DNA of 64,000 nt from Melieria omissa (GCA_963971225.1 OZ020269.1:1550001-1614000), one strand, 5' to 3'. Positions 34,633 to 46,150 are shown, counted from the stretch's first letter. Numbers and translations: made by a program. Notes: a model not told the origin generated them from the letters alone.

Positions 34633-35038
34633 CGAGGGCGGGTCAATAAGTCCGTGACTTTTTGAATTTCCCGCCTCTTAATTGAAATGGCAACACTGCT
34701 CCCGTCAACAGTCATCTGTCAGTTGACTCTTGTCAAAAATTGAACAAGCTGCGACATTTAGTTTGTTTTTGACAGCCGTTAATATCAGACTACCGCGTTG
34801 ACTGAGAAGAAAATGGAAAAAAGTGAATTTCGTGTGCTCATTAAGCAAATCTCTTTCCGCCGAGCCATTTCTTCAAGTTTGGGAACAAGAAATAGTCACT
34901 TGGGGCTAGATCGAGTGAATAGGCGGGATGAGGGAGCAATTCGTAGCCCAATTCATGGATTTTTGCCATGGAAACTGCACATGTGTTGCCATTTCAATTA
35001 AGAGGCGGGAAATTCAAAAAGTCATTGACCCGCCCTCG
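34633..35038 (+). mobile_element. mariner-derived MITE
   Basis: TA at 34631-34632 and 35039-35040 flank ends CGAGGGCGGGTCAATAAGTC and the inverse CGAGGGCGGGTCAATGACTT. The long inverted match runs on through TTTTTGAATTTCCCGCCTCT and TTAATTGAAATGGCAACAC (about 65 bp). Inside, ATG 34812 opens MEKSEFRVLIKQ, the start of a mauritiana-type mariner transposase, after which the coding sequence is lost. It was therefore formed by internal deletion of a mariner. It interrupts or abuts a Tigger relic on its right. Confidence 0.8.
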
Positions 35039-35040
35039 TA

Positions 35041-35673
35041 TATTGCTGGAAAGGCTAAGGTATTATCTTCTGAACGCCGTGTTAGTCGGATGATTCGTTT
35101 ACGAGATATGTGCTCAAACAATAGGGAAAAAACTGTTTTTTCGAAGATTTTTCGAAAACGCTTCTTAAAAATATTTTTTGATTTTCAGCTTCGTGTCAGT
35201 CGTCTCAGAGCTCTTTCACAGTACGAGAAAGGATGGTTTGAAAAACTAAAAAAAAGGTACACATTGCACAATATTACGTTTCAAGGAGAACAGGCCTTAG
35301 CAGATGCTGAGGCTGCCGAAAATTATAAGCTGGAACTAGCTAGAATTATCAATTAAGGAGGTTATTCACCTGATCAGATTTTTAACACCGATGAGACGGC
35401 GTGCTCAGGGGTTTAAACCTTCAAAAGAACGTTCAATAAAAAGAAAAGAAGAATTCAATAAAAAAAATTTATCTTGTCTTGTGTATTTATTGGTCTCCAT
35501 ATAACACTGTACGAATGATGTGATTTGTACTAATTCTGAGTTTCTTATAGCGCGGTTTCCATCGAACGCACTACGAATTAGCTTGGTTTGTACGGTTAAA
35601 TCCGAGTTTCTTATAGCGCGGTTTCCATATACTCACTCACTTAGCACTCACCGCGTTATAGGAGGGTTGGCTG
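35041..35673 (+). mobile_element. Tigger/pogo transposase relic and right terminus
   Basis: The + frame from about 35041 to 35354 encodes the CENP-B-type DNA-binding region: SRLRALSQYEKGWFEKLKKR, LHNITFQGEQALADAEAAEN, then YKLELARII. It continues past a stop as GGYSPDQIFNTDET, which holds the first catalytic Asp of the DDE domain. The core is then deleted. The right end, CGCGTTATAGGAGGGTTGGCTG, stops at 35673 before TA; its inverse resembles the CAGCTAGCCCTCCTACAACG end of the next element. I could not find the left terminus. Confidence 0.75.
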
Positions 35674-35849
35674 TATATTGATTTTGTTTCTGTACAGCTG
35701 CAGTGATTCCAATTATACTTAAACTATGCTGAACTTCAAAACGTTTCAGACAAAGTTATGGACGAGCCCAAAACAATATGTTGTCGTTGCTATCTAGACA
35801 AAAATGTTCATATTGAAGCGATCCCCATAAATGATTAAAAATCAATATA

Positions 35850-36603
35850 CAGCTAGCCCTCCTACAACGCGGGGAATAGGTTCCCAAAAAATGCTGCGTT
35901 GTAAGAAATCGTGTTGTAGGAGATAGGAACTCCATACAAAAGTAATTGGTTGGTCCCAAAGTAAAAAATTTTTCAAGAAAATATTGGAATTTTTATAGTA
36001 AAAATATGTGCTTAATATATTTTTGTGTATTTATTTGTTGAGTCATAAGAACATACATATTATGTAATTTAATAACACTTCATTTATTTAAACAAAACAA
36101 AATAAAATAAAATTTCAATTCTACGTAATTTTCTCGCAATTTTTTACACACGTTTTTAGATTGATGCTCTTATTTGCAATGGCGACAACAAACTAACAAA
36201 CAAATTACTACATCAAATGAAAGTAGCATAAATCGTTGTGTGATGTTAGAACCGCGGGGAAATCCCTTTTTTTAAACTTTGTCGTTGTTGAACATTATTT
36301 TGACAGCTCTTAAGATGTTGGACAAGAGACTACACAATTACGTATTTGATTGTCAATTTGTAAACACATGTTAAAGTGTAGGGTGGCAATGCTATAAAAA
36401 AGATAGGTATCAAAGTATGAACAAAATGCAAAGAATTTTATTTGGGAAAGAAAACCTTTTTCAAATTAAAATAGTAAATATTTGAAAACATTTTCGTAAA
36501 AATCGCGTTGTAAGAGTAGCGTTGTAAGAAAATGTCCGCATTTTGGGAACCGCGTTGTAGCGAGAACGCGTTATAGGAACCCGCGTTGTAGGAGGGTTAC
36601 CTG
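35850..36603. mobile_element. Tigger/pogo-type MITE
   Basis: TA at 35848-35849 and 36604-36605 flank CAGCTAGCCCTCCTACAACG and the inverse CAGGTAACCCTCCTACAACG; two mismatches in the first 20. Further CGTTGTAAGA and CGTTGTAGGAG copies lie subterminally at both ends. The interior is AT-rich and non-coding. It is probably a derivative of the same family as the Tigger relic just to its left. Confidence 0.75.
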
Positions 36604-36889
36604 TATTATTGTATAATATTAATATGGTCCACATCCTTGATCAGGGGTATATTCAGGAGGTGTACTGTGTAACTCGATTCGCAAGTTAAGTTTTGTAAAA
36701 ACGTTTTTTCAAAACACATGTTCTACTTTCGGCATTTTATATCCGGTTATCGGTATTCACATTATACCTGCAGATATTCGGCGCCATGAATTCCGGATTT
36801 TGTTGCCGAAGAAATTCTTGAAGTTGGGTTTCTACATCTCAAGAACATCAAATTATCGCATTTTAACTGAACATTTGGGTCTTAGCCGA

Positions 36890-39800
36890 GTTCTCTCCTA
36901 GGGCGGTTGAGCAGACGCCACCAGCACAAGTGGCAGCTTCGAAGCCATTAGAAGACGGAGAGTTAGGTTTTGCATTTGGCTTGGTTAGGTCTAGACGGTC
37001 ACCGGGGGTGGATGGTTTGACTGGCGAGATGTGCAAAGCCTTGTACAAAGTCATTCCGGAGTACCTGGAGGCCATCTACGAGAAATGCCTTTATGAAGCT
37101 TATTTTCCACTCGCATGGAAGATAGCTAGGGTCGTAGTGCTCTTGAAGTCTCCCGATAAGATCAGGACTAACCCCCGTTCTTATCGGGGTATCTGCCTCC
37201 TACCAGTACTTGGTAAAGTACTGTATGGTGGATCGGCTTCAAGTGCAATTGGGTGGGCTATCGGATAGACAGTTTGGGTTTCGAAAGAGACTCGGCGTAG
37301 AAGATGCGTGGATGTATGTAAAATCGGTGGTGCGTAAGAGTTGCAAGAACTATGTTCTTGGTGTGTTTGTATATTTCAGGGGGGCGTTTGATCACCTGCG
37401 CTGGGATAAAGTGGTAGAATGGCTGAACAATGCCGACTGCCTGGAAACAGCTCTCTGGAAGAGCTATTTCACAGACAGGAAAGCATGTGTGATTGGGAAG
37501 AATGGACGGGTTGAAATAGATGTGGCTTGAGGATATCCGCAGGGATCCGTCTGTGGTCCATATATATGGAACTACATGATGGATCCACTACTGCGGCGTC
37601 TGGCAGCAGTATGCAAGTGTTGTGCGTATGCGGATGATCTACTTATCCTTGTGGACGGCAGATCAAGAGCGGATGTAGAGCGCTTGGGGGAGCAATTTAT
37701 GTGTATGGTGTGTGAATGGGGTGAATCGGTGGGTGTGGATGTGGCAATGGACAAAACGGTGATCATGCTGCTGAAAGGCAAATTGGATCGCTGTCGTCCG
37801 CCCATTGTGCGTGTGTGGTGTTGGCCTCCGTTACGAGACGCAAGTCAAATACTTGGGGCTAATAATTGGTGAAAGAATGAGTTTTGCTCCTCACTTGGTC
37901 AGGCTGAAAGAGAGGGTTGTGTGCATGATGGGTCAGGTGCGCCGGATACTCAGGAGTGACTGGCGACTCGGCCGACGCGCGGTTCGTACCATTTACCACG
38001 GTCTGTTCGTAGCTTGTGCTGCGTACGGAGCGTCGGCGTGGCACGAATTGGCCGCGATTGGTTGTATGCCTGTGTGCCGCACTGTATCAACCGATGCATT
38101 GCAAGTGTTGATGGGTGCGGCTCCTCTGGATCTCGTAGTTATACGGCGTGCCGTGGGCTTCGGGCTAAGGAGGGGGTATAGAGAGGTGCTGCTGCAGTAT
38201 GAGTGGCTGCAAGGCGAAGGGGTGGAGAGTGCTGGAGGACTGTGTTCTGCAACGTTGACAGCAACGTTGGGACGAAAGTCCCCATGGCAGAACGACATAT
38301 GAGTGTATACGGGATGTGAGGTTCGTGGCAGGGCTCAGGGATTTCGGCTTCGGCTTGAGCCTTGGGTTTCCACTCACTGGACACAGGTCACTCAATGCAT
38401 TTTTGCATGAGAGAGCCCTAAGTGCAAGTGCTGAGTGTATGTGTGGAGCCGTGAGAGAGGATTGGTTGCTGCATGTGTTGTGGGTCAAAATTTCTCAAGT
38501 GGGCCACTTTAAAATCGATGGTCTCAGTTTTCGTTGATCAATACGGGTTTCCATCGGTTTGGAGGTAAAAACGACACCCCAAAAATAATTTTGAAAAACA
38601 ATTTGTTTTCATTAGTTATTTACAGTTAAAGTTTTTGATCATGTTTTTTTCAAAAATTCATAACTCACGAACGGTTTATCGAAACTCAACGTTTTCTACA
38701 TCAACATTTTTGTCAATTAATATACTTTGCTATGAAAAAATCTTTCTTCACAACAAATTATTATTTAGCTGATAAATCCTATTTGTTGTAAATAATTGAA
38801 AATTAATGAAACTTCTCCGCCAGCGAGAAAATTTTAACACATTTCATTCAATTCTACAATCCCTTACAAAATTTTTGGTGAAAAAAAGTCATTATTTTGC
38901 ATTAGGTCAAAAGTTATACATGTTTTTGTGACCGCGCTCCTACCTCTAGCGCTGGACGAGCACGTATTGACGCGCGCGCGCTTAGTCATCGTGTGACCGA
39001 ATCGTCATCGTATGACTCGATGACTAAGCGCACAAAAACATGTATAACTTTTGACCTAACGCAAAATAATGACTTTTTTTTCACCAAAATTATTGTAAGG
39101 GATTGTAGAATTGAATGAAATGTGTCAAAATTTTCTCGCTGGCGGAGAAGTTTCATTAATTTTAAATTATTTACAACAAATAGGATTTTTCAGCTAAATA
39201 ATAATTTGTTGTGAAGAAAGATTTTTTCATGGCAAAGTATATTAATTGACAACAATTTTTATGTAGAAAACGTTGAGTTTCGATAAACCGTTCGTGAGTT
39301 ATGAATTTTGGAAAAAAAACATGATCAAAAACTTTAACTGTAAATAACTAATGAAAAAAAAATGTTTTTTTTTATTATTTTTGGGGTGTCGTTTTTACCT
39401 CTGTTGCGTCAGATGATGCACAAATAAGATTTTAAAAAACAAAATTATGTTACCTACCTTCATTAGATTATAAGTTGAATTGTTTGAATATTAAGTTGAA
39501 GTCAAAGTTGAAATTGAATTGTTACATTGAAATTGAATTGGAAAAAACTGTTAAACTGTTTGTCACTGCAGCTATAACTATGTATGTAACTTACCGGTGC
39601 TATTTTACTTACCTACCTCTCCAATTATATTGTTACCGCTTTGCTTATGTACCCCAAAAGAATACAGTTTGAACTTGGACTATAAAAGGAATAAACTTCG
39701 GTCCACGGACCAGTTGTAACCTAAACGCGAAAGGAGCAACTCTCTCGCAAACGCAAAAAATCTTGTGTTTTTTTTCAACCTCCAAACCGATCGAAAACCG

Positions 39801-40520
39801 TATTGATCAACGAAAACTGAGACCATCGATTTTAAAGTGGCCCACTTGAGAAATGTTGACCCTTTTGTGAGTGTTCGTTGTACTCAGATATGATGGACCT
39901 TGGGCGGATGGGGATTAGTCGGACGGACGGTGTGTGGTGTGCGCGTGAAGCACTCTCCTCCAGCCAGCTGATTGCCATATTGAATGAATATGCGAATGCT
40001 GTGTTTCGGCGGCGACGGCAGATTGGTGTATTGCCAAGTGTGAATGTGTAAGGGGCTGGTCTATTGAGTGGATGAATGAGTGCGCACGTGAATGGGGTCA
40101 AGTGGGGTGCGGTAGTCACCAGTCCACGAGCTAAATGGGGCTCAACTGGTAGTAGTAGCACGGCTACGCAGTCTGACCAGAGGCTTTGTCTGGTACCACG
40201 GGAATCAGTGTGCCCCTGGAGCCTTGTGCTTCAGCCTGATTATGGGAATGGCCCCCTCGGGGAGTTCCGTGGTGGCGTGGTTTAACACCCAAATGCGGGT
40301 AGTTTCGTGTCGGCGTGAAGTTGCGTTTATAATCGGGTGCCGGAACCATAGCACGGCAGAGGTTTAGATAGACCTCTATCCCTACCAAGGAGAGGTAATG
40401 TCCATTTAAATTAACCCAATTGGTACCGGGAGCTAGTCTCTCGGGGCGCTTATCAACGCTGAATTTTGATAAGCTGTGCTTTTGAGCACCGTGGGGTAGG
40501 CTACACTGTGGCGGCACTCA
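36890..40520 (+). mobile_element. R1-clade LINE, broken, outside rDNA
   Basis: Reverse transcriptase segments read SPGVDGLTGEMCKALYKVIP (near 37001), NPRSYRGICLLPVLGKVLY (near 37170), FGFRKRLGVEDAWMYVKSVV (near 37276), YPQGSVCGPYIWNYMMDPLL (near 37533) and CAYADDLLILVDGRS (near 37622). The C-terminus (HRSLNAFLHERALSASAECM, CGAVREDW) near 38385-38466 is typical of R1. Frameshifts occur near 37215, 37820 and 38300, and there is a stop before YPQGS. The catalytic Asp of motif A is Tyr (VFVYFRGAFDHL). The coding tail and GC-rich 3' UTR resume after 39862 and run to about 40520. The element 38482-39862 splits it. Confidence 0.85.
38482..39862. mobile_element. Long inverted-repeat (foldback-type) element inside the R1 LINE
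   Basis: GGGTCAAAATTTCTCAAGTG at 38482 is mirrored by the segment ending at 39862, and about 80 bp match almost perfectly. Inside lies a second, larger pair: about 365 bp from 38563 is inverted at about 39035-39400 with few differences, around a GC-rich centre with CGCGCGCGCGC near 38971. The unpaired part 39403-39775 holds TATAAAAGG near 39681. TTGTG just left of the insert and at 39865-39869 may be the target duplication. The interrupted R1 frame (LHVLW | ECSLY) shows the insertion point. Confidence 0.75.
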
Positions 40521-41722
40521 CGTTAAAAATTCGACATTCAATGAACATTTCACTTCTAGAATCACAGGGTGACTCACAAAACTTGTAAGAAATAAAAGGA
40601 AATTTTTTTAAATATGCATTTTATTTGAAACATGCCAAAACATGCATTCAATATGAAATATGCAAAAATATGCGCTAATTTAATGAAATGCCATTTCAAA
40701 AGGGAATTTGCTGATTCGGAAAGATTAGGAAAGATTGTATACATTTTGTTGAGAACATTCCCAAAATAAACATGCATTTGGATGGTTATCCGAAAAGGTG
40801 CCTATATGCCGAATTTCAATGCTGACACCATATTCAATGCTGACCATATTTTTTAAAATATTCCATATTAAAAAATTGTGTTGTGTGGGCGGTTTCACAC
40901 GCACTCGCCAAATGTTAGTCTCATTCTTCCAGTCGAAGGACACGACAAAATAGCAAGTTCGCGCCCAATTTTATTGATGTGTGATTTTTAGTTTCTACTT
41001 GAATGTATTTTTTAGAAGAGCCATTTCTTACAGTTTTCAACTGAAACGTATTTTATTTATTTAAGTCTATGGATGACAATAAATCCCAACAGACTAATAT
41101 AAGAATGAATTGTTGCCTAAAACTTACTAACGACAATAGAAAAGAAACAAAAGAGTCTTATAAACTAAAATGACAAAGAACAATAAATTTGAACGTAAAA
41201 ATTACCTAAGCACTGCGAGCAGAAGAGATCAACATCGAACCTAGAGTCTGGTATGAAAAGACAGACCTCTTTTCGCTGGACTATTGAGGTCGAAACATTT
41301 AAAACAGTAGAACCCGCTTAAATACGTCACCTAGTAATGCAATCTTTTTATAGTACTTAAGCGGGTTGAGTTCTTTAGTGAGTTCACAAGTGTTGCTTAC
41401 TTACACTTGGTAGGTAGTTAAGAGAGGTTCTTAAGCTGATTTCACTGTAGTTAAATCTAAAGTATCTTAAAAGTTTCCACAATCATCACTAAGCGACTGT
41501 CTCAGTCACAAGTTTAACAACACCTGTTATTTTAGCTAGACCGTGGTTGCAAACTAAAATCAGCTACATTTTTGACATCGTACGTCGTAATATGTAAAGG
41601 TAATACACACAAATTTATAGCACATCGTAAATACGTTTAATATGCTTTAATTTTAATACACAACACTTTTCTGTGCAATTGTAAAGTGGAGTAAAATGGC
41701 GTGATATTTTTTTTATTTTTAG
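40521..41722. other. End of Psc intron 2
   Basis: A relic of the ~270-bp tandem unit lies at about 40840-40990. CAGTAGAACCCGCTTAAATA at about 41304 looks like a single pogo-type end, with AAGCGGGTTGAGTTCT near 41348. The intron ends in a T-rich tract and TTTTTAG at 41722. Confidence 0.4.
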
Positions 41723-41926
41723 ACCCGACACTACGCTTCAGGCCATTGTGTACAAACTTGTGCCTGGTTTATATGAACGTGAGTTGATGCGTAAACGTGC
41801 CTTCTATAAAGATCGTCCAGAGGATGCAGCCATAGCCACGCCAGAGCAACGGGGAGATGATACTGAACACTTAATATTCAGTCCATCAGATTATATGTCC
41901 CTCTCACTGGAATATGCTGACATAGA
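41723..41926 (+). CDS. Psc: Posterior sex combs, coding exon 3
   Basis: The acceptor ends at 41722 and the donor GTGAGT begins at 41927. The 204 bases complete Lys206 and encode PDTTLQAIVYKLVPGLYERE, LMRKRAFYKDRPEDAA and GDDTEHLIFSPSDYMSLSLE through the first two bases of Glu274. This is the most conserved stretch linking RING and RAWUL domains in the Psc/Su(z)2/Bmi1/Mel18 family; it matches Drosophila Psc almost residue for residue. The exon sits between a 20.6-kb and a 9.3-kb intron, so correct splicing must skip many inserted splice-like sites. Confidence 0.95.
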
Positions 41927-42110
41927 GTGAGTATCCCTGCTACCCAACACATAAAATAATAACGTAATGATACACAGATAGTTATTACTTAACATTTTAA
42001 CTGTTTATATCGAGTTTACTCGCTATAAAGATAAAAGTAAAAGTTTTCTGCCTGCAAAATTCGTTCAATAATAATGCGAATGTACATTATTATTGAACGA
42101 TTATGTACAT

Positions 42111-42485
42111 TAGAACTAGTATTCGTAACAATATAAATAATTTAAAATCATTTTTGTAATTTGTTTATTCAGACTTATATTTTTTATAACTTGTTAATTA
42201 TTTTACAGCGAAGACTAGTACGACAAAGACAAAGTAAAATTTTTCTGCCTGCAAAATTCGTTCAATAATAATGCGAATGTACATTATTATTGAACGATTA
42301 TGTACATTATAATGTACATTCGCATTATTATTGAACGAATTTTGCAGGCAGAAAAATTTTACTTTGTCTTTGTCGTACTAGTCTTCGCTGTAAAATAATT
42401 AACAAGTTATAAAAAATATAAGTCTGAATAAACAAATTACAAAAATGATTTTAAATTATTTATATTGTTACGAATACTAGTTCTA
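42111..42485. repeat. Perfect 177-bp inverted repeat with 21-bp spacer
   Basis: 42111-42287 is the inverse of 42309-42485; I found no mismatch on reading through. The left arm starts with 20 bases of LTR terminus (TAGAACTAGTATTCGTAACA), and the right arm ends inside the solo LTR that starts at 42466. A 69-bp direct repeat (42044-42112 and 42241-42309, offset 197) overlaps it. It lies about 185 bases after Psc exon 3. Confidence 0.9.
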
Positions 42486-42877
42486 GTGGGCTGATACGTG
42501 TCACTGGATTGTGTAATTTGAAAATAAAACAACTTTAATTATCCAAACGCAGTAAATAAAAACCAACAATCACTTTATTTCACAGATTTACACTTTACTG
42601 TCTTTACACTTAATTATTTGCTTAACTACTCCGTGTGGCACCTTCCCTAGTCAAAATCAGAGTGACTGGCTGCGCCGACCCGGCTGCCTTTTATACCTGC
42701 CCGGTTATCGCGCAGATCGTTCTCGCACATGCCAGATTGGACTAAAAGTTTCCATTATCGCGGCCATCATTGCCGGGATGGACTAAAAGTTTCCATTATT
42801 ATTTGCCAGATTGAATTATAGCAGGGCGCGTAGCGACAGGGTTGCTTTGCACAGCGACAGACTGTCTTATCGTTACA
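42466..42877 (-). mobile_element. Solo LTR, inverted, same family as 4065-4505
   Basis: On the + strand it begins TGTTACGAATACTAGTTCTA and ends CTGTCTTATCGTTACA; ATAT flanks both sides (42462-42465 and 42878-42881). On the minus strand the order is U3 with TATAAAAGG (near 42690), then the polyadenylation signal, then the 3' end. It is antisense to Psc, in intron 3. A stub of the same LTR end is duplicated in inverse at 42111-42130. Confidence 0.85.
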
Positions 42878-43354
42878 ATATATTCTTCACTCTTTGTTGT
42901 GACTTAAATGCCGTAATACATTATTTTTTCTATCTATTGAAGCATGCATAAAAATGGCAACAGTATTTTGCATGTACCTACCTACATATGTTTTTAATTT
43001 TTTGTAAATTTCTATGGCACTAACTAAAGGACTGCGCTGTGAATTGTGTTTCAAATATCTGTTTCTTATTATGAGCATCTAAAGCATGGGAAAAACACAA
43101 AATTGCTGGCTAGCACTGGCTTAATCACAACAAACACAACGTATTTCAAAATCTGTCGTGTAGCATCGTTGGCCCGCGATGGTTACAACAAAACCACTGT
43201 TCAATTCCTTGGCTCAATTACAACAAACACAAAAATCGCAGGTAAAAAAATCTCTTTCGCCAAAAGCACCATCAAAAGACTAGCAAGTTAGAATTACCGG
43301 ATGACGTGTCATTCTCTGTTAAGCATGTAACAGCCTTTAAAAGTCTGTTATAAG

Positions 43355-43556
43355 TAGGTATCGGATTTATATGCAAAAACTATATAAAAACTATGCAAAA
43401 AATGCAAAAGTACGCAAAATATACAAACATATGCAAATATACAGTGCATATGTTAGCTCATTCTTAACATTTTTCAATAAAAGTATTTTCTGTCTTGGTC
43501 CCGCTCAAATCGGAAGCTCCAAAAAAATATGAATTTGCATATAAATCCGATCCCTA
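43355..43556. mobile_element. hAT-type MITE, 202 bp
   Basis: GTTATAAG repeats at 43347-43354 and 43557-43564. The ends are TAGGTATCGGATTTATATGC and the inverse TAGGGATCGGATTTATATGC. The body (AACTATGCAAAAAATGCAAA, CTGTCTTGGTCCCGCTCAAA) matches the copy at 8010-8201 in inverse orientation. It is non-coding. Confidence 0.85.
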
Positions 43557-43667
43557 GTTATAAGTCTTGGGGTCAACTAACTTAGTTTACTGAGTTCTTA
43601 ATTTTTCAAGTAACAATTTGAAAGAGAAGCAGTTCTGTTGTGTAAATAAACTGCTGCCAATTTGCAA

Positions 43668-44041
43668 AAAGTATAATAATAATAATTGATTGGCACGACA
43701 GCCCGCTTACGCGAGCTGATTAAGTAATTACACCTAGAAGAATTACACCTAGAGTCGCATGCAGAGCGACGCAAGTTCGAATTCTGCATGTAGTAACACC
43801 TAAAAAAAATAACGGGAAACTCGTTTTCTCTTTCGGTGGCTGTCCTCTCAGCTAGAAATGGCAAACCTCTGAGAGTAAAAATTGCCTATGAAAAAGCTCC
43901 CAACCTGCCGTTCGGAACCGGCATAAAACTGTAGGTCCCTTCCACCCGCGTACAAAATTCACACGCACAACACGGGTGGTTGCGGGAAGCCAGGCCTTAG
44001 TCTCGCGTAAGCGGGCTGTCGTGCCAATCAATTAATTAATT
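43668..44041 (+). mobile_element. tRNA-derived SINE copy with inverted tail fragment
   Basis: From about 43745 the + strand shows the B box (AAGTTCGAATTCTGC) and the full SINE body seen at 14502-14840, ending in CTCGCGTAAGCGGGCTGTCG and an ATTAATTAAT tail. The A-box head is missing. In its place, 43685-43715 is the exact inverse of the tail segment 44002-44032, so the copy ends in 31-bp inverted repeats. This resembles a twin-priming or template-switch product. Confidence 0.8.
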
Positions 44042-44073
44042 AATATCTGTGGCCATATGGAAGAGTAGCTTAA

Positions 44074-44785
44074 GGGGCCCGAACACTGTAAACTGCGATT
44101 TTTCATATGTTTTTTATTTTATTTATTAAAAAAAAACGGACGTTCCGATTTACATGAAACTTTACACATATGTTAATAAATGTTTAGATTATCGAAAACA
44201 ATTTTTTTTTTTTTTTTGGCGGCCATGTTTGTATTCTGTAGCTGATCCAAAATGTCGTCTTTTTAAAATGACCCTTGTCGCGTTGACAGCAAATCAGCAT
44301 AACGGAGCCTCCTAGAGCAAAAAACAAAAAAGATTCTTGAAATATACATTACTGGCTACTGTTTGACGTAGGGGATTTTAAAAATATTGATTAGAAAAAA
44401 ATGGCGGCTGTTTGAAGAAAAAGTTTTTTTTTTCGCGTAAAATTTTGCACTAAATTATTTATAAAAAAAAAAGTTTGGCATATATCGAAAAACGGCTACG
44501 TCGAGCAGAAGCGACACTATTCCCGAATAGAATGCAATTTGAATCAGGTCGATCGGATAAAAACTTTTTCAGTTATGCTGTCAACGCGGTCAAAAAACAT
44601 GGTTTCGAGATAATCGCGTTTTAAGTTCTGAAAGGGGCAAATCGAATTAAAAAAGGTAGTAAAAAAGGTAATCTAAACATTTATTAACATATGTGTAAAG
44701 TTTCATGTAAATCGGAACGTCCGTTTTTTTTAATAAATAAAATAAAAAACATATGAAAAATCGCAGTTTACAGTGTTCGGGCCCC
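44074..44785. mobile_element. TTAA-flanked MITE with ~120-bp inverted ends
   Basis: TTAA at 44070-44073 and 44786-44789 flanks GGGGCCCGAACACTGTAAAC and its inverse. The arms continue through TCATATGTTTTTTATTTTAT, CGGACGTTCCGATTTACATG and ACATATGTTAATAAATGTTT, about 120 bp. The interior is non-coding. The TTAA duplication suggests piggyBac-type mobilisation, but the GGGG start is not typical of that superfamily. Confidence 0.75.
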
Positions 44786-45198
44786 TTAAGTCGAAAATTG
44801 AAGTTTGAAAAGCATGTACACATAAATTGCTCTGGCCAATGCATGGTTCTTTCAAAAGACTTGAGCTAAAAAAATAAACACAGATAATATTGTTAAAGGA
44901 CAGGATTTTTCAAATCGGATGACACATATTTAAGCGCCTAAGCTTCTATAAAGCTCCAATCTCAACAATAACTCAATTCTCTTATGTTTAGTAAACGTTG
45001 GGGGGAGGTATTTTATATGTAGAAAATGTGTACAAGTTTCAAATGAATCGGTTTAGTAGTCTTTAAATGACAGTGATCACGGTCTTTGAAAAAGTAGTTT
45101 TGAGAAAAACGCGATAGAAGTGAATAAGCTCTATACCTTCACTAAAGGACAGGGGACTAACTATAGACCATAACTTCAAGAGTTTTGCTCCGATCGAC

Positions 45199-46150
45199 TT
45201 AAGATTTGGAGAATATATTCTTGAAATGTTTAACAATAATATAAGAAAAAAAATAATTCGATTTTACGAAAGTGTAAACCCTTAAAGTGTATGCCCAGCA
45301 ATTCTCTATCGGATTAAGATCGGGATAATTGCCAGGCCACGCCAACACATTTAAATTTAATGTATTAATAGCGCCTATGCTTGATCGCGCTGTGTGGCAA
45401 GGAGCACTATCTTGCATGAAGATGTATTCCTATTTGGGCTGCTACAGGGTGTCGATATACAGCGCTAAAACATCTTGAAGTACGTTTATATATTGGGTAG
45501 AGCGCATTGTTCCTTTAACGAAATGTATTGGACCAGGACCTTTCTATGTAATGCAGCTCCAAACCATTACTGCTGGCGGTTGTTTAATGCAGGGAACGAT
45601 GCATCGATCGTACCCCTGCCTCCTTCGCACAAATTGCTTTTGTTCAGTAACCGCTTCCAAGCGATATTCAGCGCTAAAGATAACCTAAAAATGACAAGAA
45701 TTTCGCAAAAAAGTGATTAATAGGAATTATTGTTAAAAATCGCAGGAAAGAGCAAATTTAATGGATAAACCTTGGTCCAGTAGTTTTGTCTGAATGCCTT
45801 ATGCAACTGTGCCCAATATAACCGCCGCTGACGCATTGCTTTGGTTAACTTTGCTTTTTTTGTTGGACGCCTGCATATCAACCCATTTTTGTATAAGCGA
45901 CGACGCACCGTCATCAACGACACTGTGACACCATAACCCTTTAGGTCTTCTAAAATTACCCTACATGGAGTATTTCGGTTCTGCAAACCTTTTTGCACGA
46001 TTCTACGGTCGGTTCTCGGTGTAGTTTTGCGAATACCGCGGCAGTTCTTCCTATTAGTTTTACAAACTGAAGGCAACTCGTCTTGCAAGATTGACCACGG
46101 ATGCCTTTGAAACTTACAGTTTTTTGGCTATTTGAGAGTAGCTTCACTTG
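45199..46150 (-). mobile_element. Tc1-like transposase relic
   Basis: Minus-strand frames give, 5' to 3', NRKNCRGIRKTTPRTDRRIV, LEDLKGYGVTVSLMTVRRRL and YKNGLICRRPTKKAKLTKAM (46088 down to 45860; the DNA-binding half), then decayed middle text. MQDSAPCHTARSSIGAINTL and PGNYPDLNPIENCW (45417 down to 45300) hold the second Asp and the Glu of the DDE triad. Multiple stops and frame changes make it dead. I could not define its terminal repeats. Confidence 0.8.

Noticed and set aside
41304..41370. pogo-like element starting CAGTAGAACCCGCTTAAATA
   Set aside because: A matching right terminus with TA could not be found; only a nearby partial inverse is present.
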